Of a stretch of 64,000 nt of DNA, positions 55,380 to 64,000 are shown in pieces (the stretch's first letter is position 1; each line of letters opens with the position of its first letter). Source of the DNA: Acanthacorydalis orientalis (Eukaryota > Arthropoda > Insecta > Megaloptera > Corydalidae); assembly GCA_034766995.1 (NCBI GenBank), contig CM068315.1, positions 13,641,510 through 13,705,509 on the forward strand, given 5' to 3'. Both the position numbers and the translations under genes were made by a program. The notes under the pieces are model-generated. The model searched no databases. It was not told where the DNA came from and saw only the letters and a program-made list of their open reading frames with translations.

Positions 55380-57115
55380 TGATTTATTTTCATATTTTCT
55401 TACATTCACCTTATCTAAAAAGCTTAAACTTGTAACGATTTTTAAATATACTTTCATAAATCTTTATATAAATAATAATTATTCAGCTAAATATATTAAA
55501 TACTATTATAATAAAAATATTATTAAAATAATTTTTTGCTGGACTTTTCCACCACAGGCAAATAAAAAACAATTTAATGTAACAGACAGATTATAAACAC
55601 ATTTCCAGTTGTAAAATAAGAATTAAGAGACATAAAAATGAAAAGAAGTTCTTAGTTAGAGATTATTATATTATAGGGAAAACAGTTGTATAACTCGACG
55701 AATTTTAAATTATGAAAAGTGATCACTGAGAGAAAAATAAAATATTTTCAAAATTATAAATTATACTTGTCCTGTTTAAATAATTATCAAACAGTTATCA
55801 AACGAAGAAAAAGAAATTATTCTCAACGAATCCTGTAGGTCATGTGCGAGTTCCTTCCTTCTATTATCGGATTAACTTGCGTTATCATAAAGTAGATCTT
55901 AAAATTAACATGAGTGCAAGTTGAGTTCAAGATCTGTCTGAAGAGAATGCAAACTGAAACTAGTCGTAGAAAAAAGTAACTTTCATGTCGCCTCCACGAT
56001 TCGTATAGTGAATAAAAAAATAAAAGTATATATGAAAACATCACAATGAAGATTTTATAGCCATAATGACGTAGTCTACCGAATTTGTATATAGAAATGA
56101 TCAGCAAGTACACATGAAAGCAACACAATGAAAATTTCACAGTCTAAATGGTAAAATGAATCCAAAATTATCACAATTTTAACTGAAAGTAAAAGCAGAA
56201 AATATACACTTCAATAAACAATGTTTACTTGAAAAATTCAAGATATATATAAAAAGGATAACAAAACTCAATGAATAATGAAAGTCGATATTAATTCGTC
56301 AGTAACCTATAGGATTTATATAGAATAATGAGAAGTTAATACAGAGCAAACAATATTATTTAAAAAAAACATAGATATAAAATCAGAAAATCATTGAGTT
56401 GAAAAAAAAATACAAATTGATAATTAAAAGAAATAAAAGTCATATATATATATATATATATATAATTTATAATATAATTGGCGAACTTCAAAACATTTTA
56501 CTGAAATAATTTATAAAAAAATATGAAAACATGAAAAGTACAACTGTTAAATACACCTGCACTGAGTACACAAAAAAGTATCCAAATCAATAAATAATTA
56601 TCTCAAATAAATAAACGCAACTGTACCTAAAATCAAATTAGATTATAAAGCCGTTCGGAACCAATCTCAAATAACAGTCCATGATGATCGTAGCTAATTG
56701 TGTTACATGTTCATTCGAAAAACTCGTTACCATTGAAGTATCTTTTAACGAGCGTCACGTTCTAACCACAAATGCTTACGCAAAAGGCCCAGCTCTTATT
56801 TTTATTTTAGGTCATTTTAATTAGATTAAATACATGTTGAAGTATATATTAAAATGTAGTTATTTGTTTTACATGGGTTTGTACAGATTGTTTGTGCTGT
56901 AGGGAAATATGATACAATTTTATATAAATATTTAAAAGAGAATAATTGAAAAAATCTTATTTGATAGTTCCTTTTAAAAATATCTAATTTATTTAAAGTC
57001 AAAATGGTTTATTCGATTTATCAAATAATTTAAATTGTTTTTTATCGCATATGGAAAATTCTTTGAATACAATTCTTCCAAAATACATTTTTTTAAAAAT
57101 AATACATAATTTTCC
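55380..57115. other. No gene; local direct duplication and one complex island
   Basis: 56032-56068 and 56114-56150 are diverged direct repeats 82 bp apart. 56640-56800 is complex and unique-looking (GCCGTTCGGAACCAATCTC, GAGCGTCACGTTCTAACCAC). A 105-residue minus frame at 55823-56140 covers the duplication and has no motif. Confidence 0.45.
56441..56464. repeat. (TA)n microsatellite
   Basis: About 11 TA units. Confidence 0.95.
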
Positions 57116-57149
57116 AATAAAAGGTTTTTTACTTTTGAATATAATTAAT

Positions 57150-57325
57150 TCAACTCAACTCAGGTTAGTTGGAGTAAAGTTTGGCCAGGTCTGGTGTGAT
57201 TTGATTAAAGTTGATCAAGTCTGAGCATGTTTAGTCAAATCTATTCATATCTGCTTATGTCTAGTCAGGTCTCATCAAGTCAAGTAAAATCAAATGAAGT
57301 CAGATTAGATGAAATTAGACAAGAT
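57150..57325. repeat. Degenerate short-period tandem repeat
   Basis: Units of about 10 bp built on GTCAGGTCT/AGTCAAGTC/GATCAAGTC recur about 14-17 times with drift. An in-frame reading gives an SSQVSSSQVKSNEV-like pattern on the plus strand, a by-product of the repeat. Confidence 0.7.
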
Positions 57326-57329
57326 CTGT

Positions 57330-57805
57330 CTCAAAAAAGAATTGTATTTTCAAAGAAATGTATTTCCAAAAAAATTTTTAATAGTTTTCTATTATGTTTC
57401 AACCTTTTGGCACTATTAGTACCCTTCTATTAAAAAATCCGAGGTTTATTTATGAAAAATGAAGATATGTGATTTTTAAAATCTACGAAAATAAGTTTTT
57501 TTCATAGATATTGTTTTGTAGTTGTCGAAACAGAAGGCTATCTAACTATTTTGTGTTTGGAAAATATAAAAGAAGAGAATAAGATCCCATATTAGTCCTT
57601 ACAGTTTCCGTTGTGTCTGAGGTATGGTGAAAACAAAAGCCTTTTTAATTAGCCAAAAGTGAATGATTTTTTTTCAAATTACTTACTTCATTTAGTCCTA
57701 TTATTGCAAATTTATTCTATGCTATTATTTCATTAAAAGATGTCAGTTCTGTAATCATATTAAAAAGATTGATTTTTTTTTCAAATATACAGTTCAGTCT
57801 TTGTT
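57330..57805. other. No gene seen
   Basis: AT-rich, moderately repetitive, no motif. Confidence 0.45.
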
Positions 57806-57808
57806 ATG

Positions 57809-58690
57809 TTGGGTTGAACAATAAATTCGTATCGTTGTATATTAAAGCATCACTTATTTTAACATGAATTATCTATCACAAAGTTCTGTATGCTATTTTA
57901 TTGCTTTTGTTTTCTTCTAACAGAATCACTATTCGTTTTGTCATTTTCGTTAATTTAAAATTGATTTTCACACTCATGTTTATGGAGCTTCAGGTCGACA
58001 AAAATGAACATCTCTGACATCCTCTTGTCTGGATTCACATTTCTGAACAATATAGATCGTTTTTCTGTTTGATTATGATAGGCGATAAAAAGTGGTGTCT
58101 TTATGTGAACATGAAGCAGAGAGAAGGATTGGTGGACAACGGCCAACAACCAAGCTCGCGCGTTGTTGAGATTGTCCCAAAAAAATACCCGGTGTTGGTG
58201 GATAACGAATGGAATAATCCACTGCGAGCTGCTTGATAGGAATCAGACGATCACAGATAACGACTTCGACGCCTGGTTGAAACAATCTGTCGAAAACATC
58301 CAAATGCCGTTTCGATATGATCCAGTACCACGACAACGCCTGACCTGACGTCGCAAATCTCGCATAAAATGCCATTCAGCAAAGCGGTTTTGAGGTTCTT
58401 CATTATCCGCCATATTCTACAGACCTCATACCGTCTGATTTTTTGTTCACTTTCGAATGCTATTCGTGGAGATACATTCAATGATGTGTTTCAGAACTGA
58501 CTCAAAAATTGATTTGCTTCAAAATATCGTACTTTTTACCGACGTGGAAACGAGAAATTTCTGTATCACTGGGAGAAAGTAGTGAATAATGAACGGGAAT
58601 GATAATTGGGTGATTGTAATTGAATATTCTTGAATAAATTAAACAAATTTTCTATTCTCAAAAACGGCACGAACTTCTTGGACAATCTAA
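57809..58690 (+). mobile_element. Mariner element with identifiable terminal repeats
   Basis: The left end TTGGGTTGAACAATAAATTC aligns with the complement of the right end, TTAGATTGTCCAAGAAGTTC. The shared skeleton is TTxGxTTGxxCAAxAAxTTCGTxxCGTT over about 28 bp. Length is 882 bp, so about a third of a full element is missing. A decayed transposase lies inside. Confidence 0.82.
58070..58600 (+). pseudogene. Mariner transposase, central and C-terminal part
   Basis: The frame opens with GDKKWCLYVNMKQREGLVDN (58081-58140), which aligns with the first catalytic Asp region (GDEKWCLYVNMKQRK-type). NEWNNPLRAA and AVSI-like residues follow. A region with ALRFFIIRHILQTSYR (58385-58440) stands where family members have LQHPPYSPDLAPTDYHLF. 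The end is FYRRGNEKFLYHWEKVVNN (58530-58590). The GDEKW...VNMKQR and FYRRGI..L..RWEKVV pattern fits DD37D-type mariners. Stops and shifts interrupt it. The N-terminal DNA-binding domain is missing. Confidence 0.83.
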
Positions 58691-58699
58691 TATTTCCAA

Positions 58700-59995
58700 C
58701 AGATTTACTAGGTAATTTCCAACTACTTTTTAAATCAAATATTTTAGGATCTATTTTTCATTTTTGGTGACTGATATCTAAAATGGGCCTTTATATAATC
58801 ATCTGAACAAAAATGAATACAGAGATGGATACATTAAATTTTTTTCAGTCAGAAAATATAATGCCCAAACATTTAGATTTCAACTTAAGTCTAAAATGCT
58901 CAAATTCCATAGAATTATTGTAACGTAATATTAAATCATTTGGAAAATTTTTTCTTTGATATTAGTCTTTCTTAGTAAATTTCGAATAAGATTCCCATTA
59001 TAAAACATAGGTAGGAATGTATTTATCACAAAAATTAATAATTCCAGGTTTAGATTTTAAACATTTCTGAGCATAACTGCCGTTATGTTTTTAATGATCT
59101 AGATAAATGATCCAGGTACGAGCATTTAGGATTATTTACAAGAAATGACTGAGCAGTTTTCTGGTGAAAAGAACGCAAAAAGCGAACGGTCCGAATATAA
59201 AAATTCCGACCAAAGAAGAAACGAATTCTCATATAGTTTCGAAAATTCTCACAGGACAATCATAAATAACAAATACACAAGAAAATAATATAGTAATTCT
59301 CAATTATTTTCAAAATTCAAATAACATGACAGTCCAAAAATACAAATTATCCGTTCTCAAATTCAGTAGTTACTAATTCAATCAAAATGAATTCAAAACA
59401 AACCAATTTCATTTTTAAATATCAGTTGTCAATGAAACATAAAATTAGAAAATTGTCAATACGATCAATCAGACATCAAACAGGGGATTTTCAATCAATC
59501 ATCATTATATAAACAGTACAGGCAAACCTCGTTTACTACTAGCTCTATTATTATTATTTCTATATAACCCTTTATAACATTTTAACAGCCTTGGAAACTT
59601 ATAAAACAGGAAAATGAATATTATTTATAATTATTTTTGGAAAGCATATCCATTTATATATTAATAACATAGTTTTGAAAGAAACTACACATCAATCAAA
59701 TAGATGAATAATAAATAATATGTTGATTATTATTTTGAATGGTTATTATTATAAAAATGAACTGATTTAATTAATAAAAAGTATAATTTTAAAAAAAAAA
59801 CAATAATTGCATCAAAGGAAAATCTTTTATTTTCAACTTTATTTAAAAAGTTGATTAATTTTACATCGAAAACTCTATATACATAATATATAATGTTTGA
59901 AAAGCAGGGTTACAAATTTGTTGGTAATTTCGGTTTGATAAGTTTGTGTTAGTTGGAATTTGATATTTGAAAAAAGCGGAGTCTTGCCTATTTGT
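58700..59995. other. No gene recognised
   Basis: AT-rich throughout. 59100-59250 slightly more complex. Nothing assignable. Confidence 0.5.
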
Positions 59996-59999
59996 AAAG

Positions 60000-60350
60000 T
60001 GTACAAATTAATTTGATGCCTTTTTAAAGCTGTGCAAATTATAGCTGAATAAATCCTTCCCGCGTGTTTAATAGCATATTTTTCAACTGGAATGTGAAAA
60101 GTATGTAATCCTTAATAGGCTACTTTTCTGACTCCTTTGTGTTTACTACTTTTTTGTGAAATTATGTCAAATGCTCGGCCAAGGTATATAGTGTTTTTGA
60201 ATGTTAACACTGGGACTTAAATGTTACCAGTTAGAATGTTAAATAGCACTTCAAAACCCTGAAATGACCAAATATATTTTATTTTAAAACAGATTTATGA
60301 TTTATTCAGTTTAAAGGCAACGAATTAATTTCTACACGTAATACATTTCT
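60000..60350 (-). mobile_element. TIR element of family L, copy 4 (short)
   Basis: Left end TGTACAAATTAATTTGATGC. The right end complements to TTACGTGTAGAAATTAATTC. The interior (complement of GAAAAGTATGTAATCCTTAA and GTGTTTACTACTTTT) matches part of copies 1-3. About 160 bp are missing from the centre compared with copy 1. Confidence 0.72.
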
Positions 60351-60354
60351 TAAT

Positions 60355-61040
60355 AATTTTTAATTACCGAGCAATCACTGCGTTTGAAACTAATTATCTT
60401 GTACTTACATACAAAATGATTACATATCCCAATAACTCAATTTATTAATTTTAAAACAAATATCTCGAACATAACATAAATACACATTTGTTCTAAATGA
60501 TTGTTCAAGAATAAAATCCGAATATCTCGCGCACAAGGCATTAGACTGATGTCTGACCACTTTGTTAGCATTAGAATAATATAATTAAGCTGGTGGATTT
60601 CGTTCTATCTGAACTTTACATGTCAGATTCAGTCATGTGAACTTTAGTTTAGGAGAAAATTAAACGAATTAAGTCGTCCGTATTGAACAAGCACGAGATG
60701 AATGTATATAAAGTTTATAATCGAATAGAATCAAACCGTGTAATGCCATAACCTAATTTTTGTTTATTTCATTACAAATATTATTATTTTATTCGAATTT
60801 CAATAACGAAACGTAAACCGAAAATTGTCACACTGACCGGAATTTATTCACATGAGTAAAATGTATAATGTTTATTCAAAAATTTAAATAAAACAAGTGG
60901 GTATGCATACTTATTTTATTATATTTTTAATAAATCGATTTGGCTTTAATACAAGAAAAATATAAGTAGTAGAAATGACTAAATAAATTGTGTTCCTACC
61001 CCATAAATCCGATTTTTTTTGTTCAAAAATAATTCAATGA
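60355..61040. other. No gene recognised
   Basis: 60500-60750 is moderately complex (GAATATCTCGCGCACAAGGC, GATTCAGTCATGTGAACTTT). No frame. Confidence 0.45.
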
Positions 61041-61042
61041 TT

Positions 61043-61677
61043 TACGTGGGTAGTTTGATAAGTTTGGTAATTTTTTGTGATATGGCTCCATCATTCATTT
61101 GTTAACATCATGGCTATCAAGTGCTTTCAAACTAGCAGAGGCGAAATTTCAGCCAGAAGCGACGCGTTGTTCACGTTTTATAGATTTTAAAGCAAGCATT
61201 GCAATAGTCGCCGTAAAAATAGAAAAAATGAGCAAGCCTTTTTGTGTCACTTCATCACCGTGGATGAATGATTCACCACTACACACCTGAGTCGAAGCAG
61301 TAGTCAAAGCAATGGACAACGACTGGTAAAAGTGCGCCGAAGAAGACGAAGACCGTTTGTCTGCTGGGAAGGTGATGTCCACTCTTTTTTGGGATTCCCA
61401 AGGAATCATCATGATCGAATACTTAACGAAGAGAAAAACGTTAACAATAGTCTATTATGCAACATTACTGAACCGTTTGAAAGAAGCTTTCAAACAAAAA
61501 CGGTCAACATTGGCACAAAAATTATTATTAAATTATTTTATTATTATGAAAAGTATTTTGTAGACTCGCTGGACTAAGTGTATAGCTCTCAGTGGAGACC
61601 ATACTGAGAAATAAAATGTTTTTTCTAAGAAACGGCATTTAATTTGCTTTTTACTATACTTATCAAACGACCCACGT
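61043..61677 (+). mobile_element. Internally deleted mariner with matching terminal repeats
   Basis: Left end TACGTGGGTAGTTTGATAAG (then TTTGGTAA). The right end complements to TACGTGGGTCGTTTGATAAG (then TATAGTAA). 635 bp in all. The start of the coding region and the segment carrying the second and third catalytic Asps are missing, while the coding end is kept. Confidence 0.9.
61245..61620 (+). pseudogene. Mariner transposase, first-Asp segment joined to C-terminus
   Basis: Plus strand: FITVDE(W) at 61250-61268, with the first catalytic Asp, and HHYTPES-like codons after it. At 61335-61360 is KKTKTVCLLGR, shifting frame to MSTLFWDSQGIIMIEYLTKR then KTLTIVYYATLLNRLKEAFK and QKRSTLAQK (61357-61520). 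The next motif expected is HQDNAP, but the sequence jumps to RWTKCIALSGDHTEK and a stop (61568-61611), the normal mariner C-terminus. The central catalytic piece is therefore deleted. Related to the element at 30492-31262 by ends and protein. Confidence 0.87.
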
Positions 61678-61679
61678 AT

Positions 61680-62088
61680 TTTTAGTCTTAGTCGTCGATT
61701 TATGTCTAAAAAGTTCTTTTTAAAATGTTACTTTTTAAAAAGTGAATACTTTTGATCTAAAAAAATTGACGCCCAAAAGTTAGTAAATTTGACAAAAAAT
61801 CAAAAAAAATCTGGTTTTATAAAATTTTTTTTCATAAAACCGGACTGGTCTACCTCCTACTCTCTACGCTTGCCGACTCCCGGGAGGCTCGCCCCCGCTT
61901 GTTTCGCTCCCACCCCCGACTCTCTTCGGTCATATCGCATATATATGCAATCATATGCCAAAAATATATGCATAAATGCTAAAAAGGACATTGTTTCAAA
62001 GTATAATTTATTTAATTGTCAACGGCTATTGTTTTATCAGATTTCTTTAGCAAAATCGTGATTTATTTCTAATCATGATGTCATGAAA

Positions 62089-62134
<46 letters not shown>

Positions 62135-62585
62135 TGAAAACATTTTCAATAAAGTATATTATTTGTAGATAGAATATTAATATATCTACAAAAAAGGTAA
62201 TTTAAAGTATACTGTTCTTATTAACTTCGTGTAAGACTTAATAACTACAATCTAACGACTTTAAGAAAGAGAAATATTGCTCGAAAATCAATTTTATAAA
62301 ATAATATATTTGTTTTTCAAAATAAATAGTTTTCTTCTAATAGAGAAAGAATATTTTCTGTCTCATTAATCTATTTATAAATAAAATATTTGACATTTTT
62401 ATTTGTTTAAAAAAAAATCATTTTTAACTGAAAGAAACAATGATACATGCTGTGTAACATTTGAAAAAAAATTTAAATTCGTTAATAATTAATTCTTTGC
62501 CCTAAAATGTAAGTAATATAATATATAAACAGTATTACAAATTTATAATATAATATCAATGAATAATTCCACAATAATTCTTTAT
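61680..62585. other. No gene; GC-rich patch at 61845-61935
   Basis: 61845-61935 (CTCTACGCTTGCCGACTCCC, GGAGGCTCGCCCCCGC, CACCCCCGACTCTC) is the most GC-rich patch in the window and resembles the reverse of the R3 repeat tails. The rest is AT-rich. Confidence 0.45.
62090..62132. repeat. (TA)n microsatellite flanked by AAAGATA/TATCTT
   Basis: About 19 TA units. Confidence 0.95.
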
Positions 62586-62589
62586 TAAA

Positions 62590-62925
62590 ATACAGGTCTC
62601 GCACTCTGGCTAAATTCATTTTTACAAATGAATTAATTTTTCACATCAAAAACTACAGAAGTTTTCTAAATAATAATACATTATTAATAGTTTTTGATCG
62701 TTTTTTATTATTATTTATGTGGATTTTAATCATGCTTCCAGATCTTTAAAGCGCTGAGCAACAGAATTATAAAAAAAAAGATTTTTCTGTACATTGACGC
62801 TCTGACAATGATGGATCAAAAATGATCAATAATCAATTCTTGAATATGTTATATCAAAGAAATTTTGTGATTTGGGCGACAAGTGAATTTCATTTATGAA
62901 TTATATTGCTCCGTTTTAAAATATC
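62590..62925. repeat. FB element, full two-armed copy
   Basis: CTCGCACTCTGGCTAAATTC, TTTACAAATGAATTAATTTT, TTTAAAGCGCTGAGCAACAG, then GATTTTTCTGTACATTGACG, CTCTGACAATGATGG and AAAATGATCAATAATCAATT. Confidence 0.83.
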
Positions 62926-63139
62926 TGGATATCTTTAAAGACTATAACTCCAAATAGAGAAAAAATATTCAGATGGTTTAACTTTTGAAACTATTTTTTT
63001 TCTTTCTTTTTTCTAGAACACTTTTCAAACTACTTTAATGTAATAAGTGCATCGTTGCCTTGTTATAAAAAAATACGTTCACTTCTATGAAGGATATGTC
63101 CATTAGTTAAAAATTATTTAACTACATTTCACCAATTTT

Positions 63140-63290
63140 TCTTTATCTTAGCATTTTGAGGATAGCCAGAAAATTCAAGTGAGAAGCAATTAAAAATGAT
63201 AAATAATTATTTATTGAACATTTTGAGTCAGAATGAAATTAGAGTATTTAGGCCGAAAAAATAATACATTTGTAAAATAATTTCTTTATT
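63140..63290. repeat. FB element, right arm
   Basis: TCTTAGCATTTTGAGGATAG, AGAAGCAATTAAAAATGATA and TTATTGAACATTTTGAGTCA. Confidence 0.72.
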
Positions 63291-63294
63291 TTTT

Positions 63295-63966
63295 ACTCCA
63301 AAGTGATACATTTCAATTCTTCTCTCGTTCTATCCTTTTTTAATTCAGACACAATTCCATTTACTGTTTTCTATTTTTCAGATAAAACCACATTTTTAAA
63401 TAAACACAAATGTAACTATAATACTCGACAGAATATTCCAAGTTATTATTTAATAAAAATGTTAAACATTACTCGACGACTAACAAGTGAAACAGAATAA
63501 GTGTATAATTATTCTATTATGTTACAAAATAATAATACTTATAACAACACACACACACAGTAACGAACTGAACCGTACACAATATTGTACACACACGAAC
63601 ACATCTTTATAATGCCAGTTCGTGTTATTCGCATGAGTATCAAATATGCAATACTATTCAAAACATTTGTAGCATGTAATGATGTACATGATCTCGTGTA
63701 TATCCATTATGACAGAACTTAAAAGATAATGTTCAATGTTCACGCATGAAGATGTTTATTTCGATATCGCAAGATGTTTATACCGAAATAACGAACCCTA
63801 CGTCGTGCATAAATAAATAACAAAAAAAAAACGAAGGGTTGGATAGAACGGATTCCGATATTTAGATACACGTAATGCATAAAATTAAATATTTATTCAC
63901 GGTTCAGAAGCTTCTGTAGAATACATTTTTATATATATTTTAGTAAAGATATTTATCTATATACTG

Positions 63967-63968
<2 letters not shown>
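63295..63968. other. No gene; moderately complex DNA
   Basis: 63540-63900 (ACACACACAGTAACGAACTG, GCCAGTTCGTGTTATTCGC, GAACCCTACGTCGTGCAT) is not one of the repeats seen here. No frame. Confidence 0.45.

Positions 63969-63969
<1 letters not shown>

Positions 63970-64000
<31 letters not shown>
63970..64000. repeat. (TA)n tract running off the window
   Basis: The last 30 bases are TA units. Confidence 0.95.

Noticed and set aside
55823..56140. 105-residue minus-strand frame
   Set aside because: No motif, AT-driven composition, and it overlaps a local direct duplication.

Overview
The window reads as non-coding, transposon-dominated nuclear DNA of an invertebrate animal, most likely an arthropod. 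It is very AT-rich by eye (not counted). It holds about 28 long (TA)n tracts, and no bacterial-style gene packing, rRNA, tRNA or intact host gene was seen. Every protein-like stretch that I recognise is a decayed piece of a mobile element. The arthropod call is an inference from the mix of mariner, Tigger/pogo, piggyBac-like and RTE-type relics; no species is claimed.

Layout. 0.37-1.09 kb: internally deleted mariner (DD34D). 1.4-4 kb: copies of an abundant inverted-repeat element, called 'FB' here. 4.75-5.8 kb: near full-length but broken mariner of the 'LPHPPYS' type. 6.4-7.64 kb: Tigger/pogo relic. 9.4-10.4 kb: dispersed repeat, then an FB copy split by a piggyBac-like fragment. 11.5-11.9 kb: endonuclease-domain relic. 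13.6-14.85 kb: a deleted TIR element (family 'L') and a mariner helix-turn-helix fragment. 16.16-16.82 kb: internally deleted piggyBac-like element. 17.8-18.5 kb: deleted mariner. 20.4-20.9 kb: 3' end of an RTE-like retrotransposon running into (CATA)n(TA)n. 21-22.7 kb: three pieces of a 'TTAGGTTGG' mariner derivative (family 'H'). 24.66-25.02 kb: a retroposon inside an FB copy. 29.5-35 kb: more H, L and mariner pieces plus a TTAA-flanked element. 40-50 kb: four further H members and a 69-bp MADE1-like MITE. 50.3-50.8 kb: L copy. 54.2-55.2 kb: IS630/Tc1-type relic. 57.8-58.7 kb: mariner with TIRs. 60-61.7 kb: L copy and a deleted mariner.

No genes work together here. The coherent biology is a fossil community of cut-and-paste elements. 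Several kept their ends while losing the catalytic core, and two families (H and FB) look amplified in trans. Between the repeats lie islands of higher complexity, for example 4.2-4.6, 8.4-8.6, 13.0-13.3, 25.65-25.95, 36.5-36.7, 45.55-45.85 and 56.65-56.8 kb. These could be unique intergenic or intronic DNA with regulatory roles, but the sequence alone does not prove it.

Boundaries of diverged repeats are approximate (about 10-40 bp). Family names FB, H and L are labels made for this annotation.
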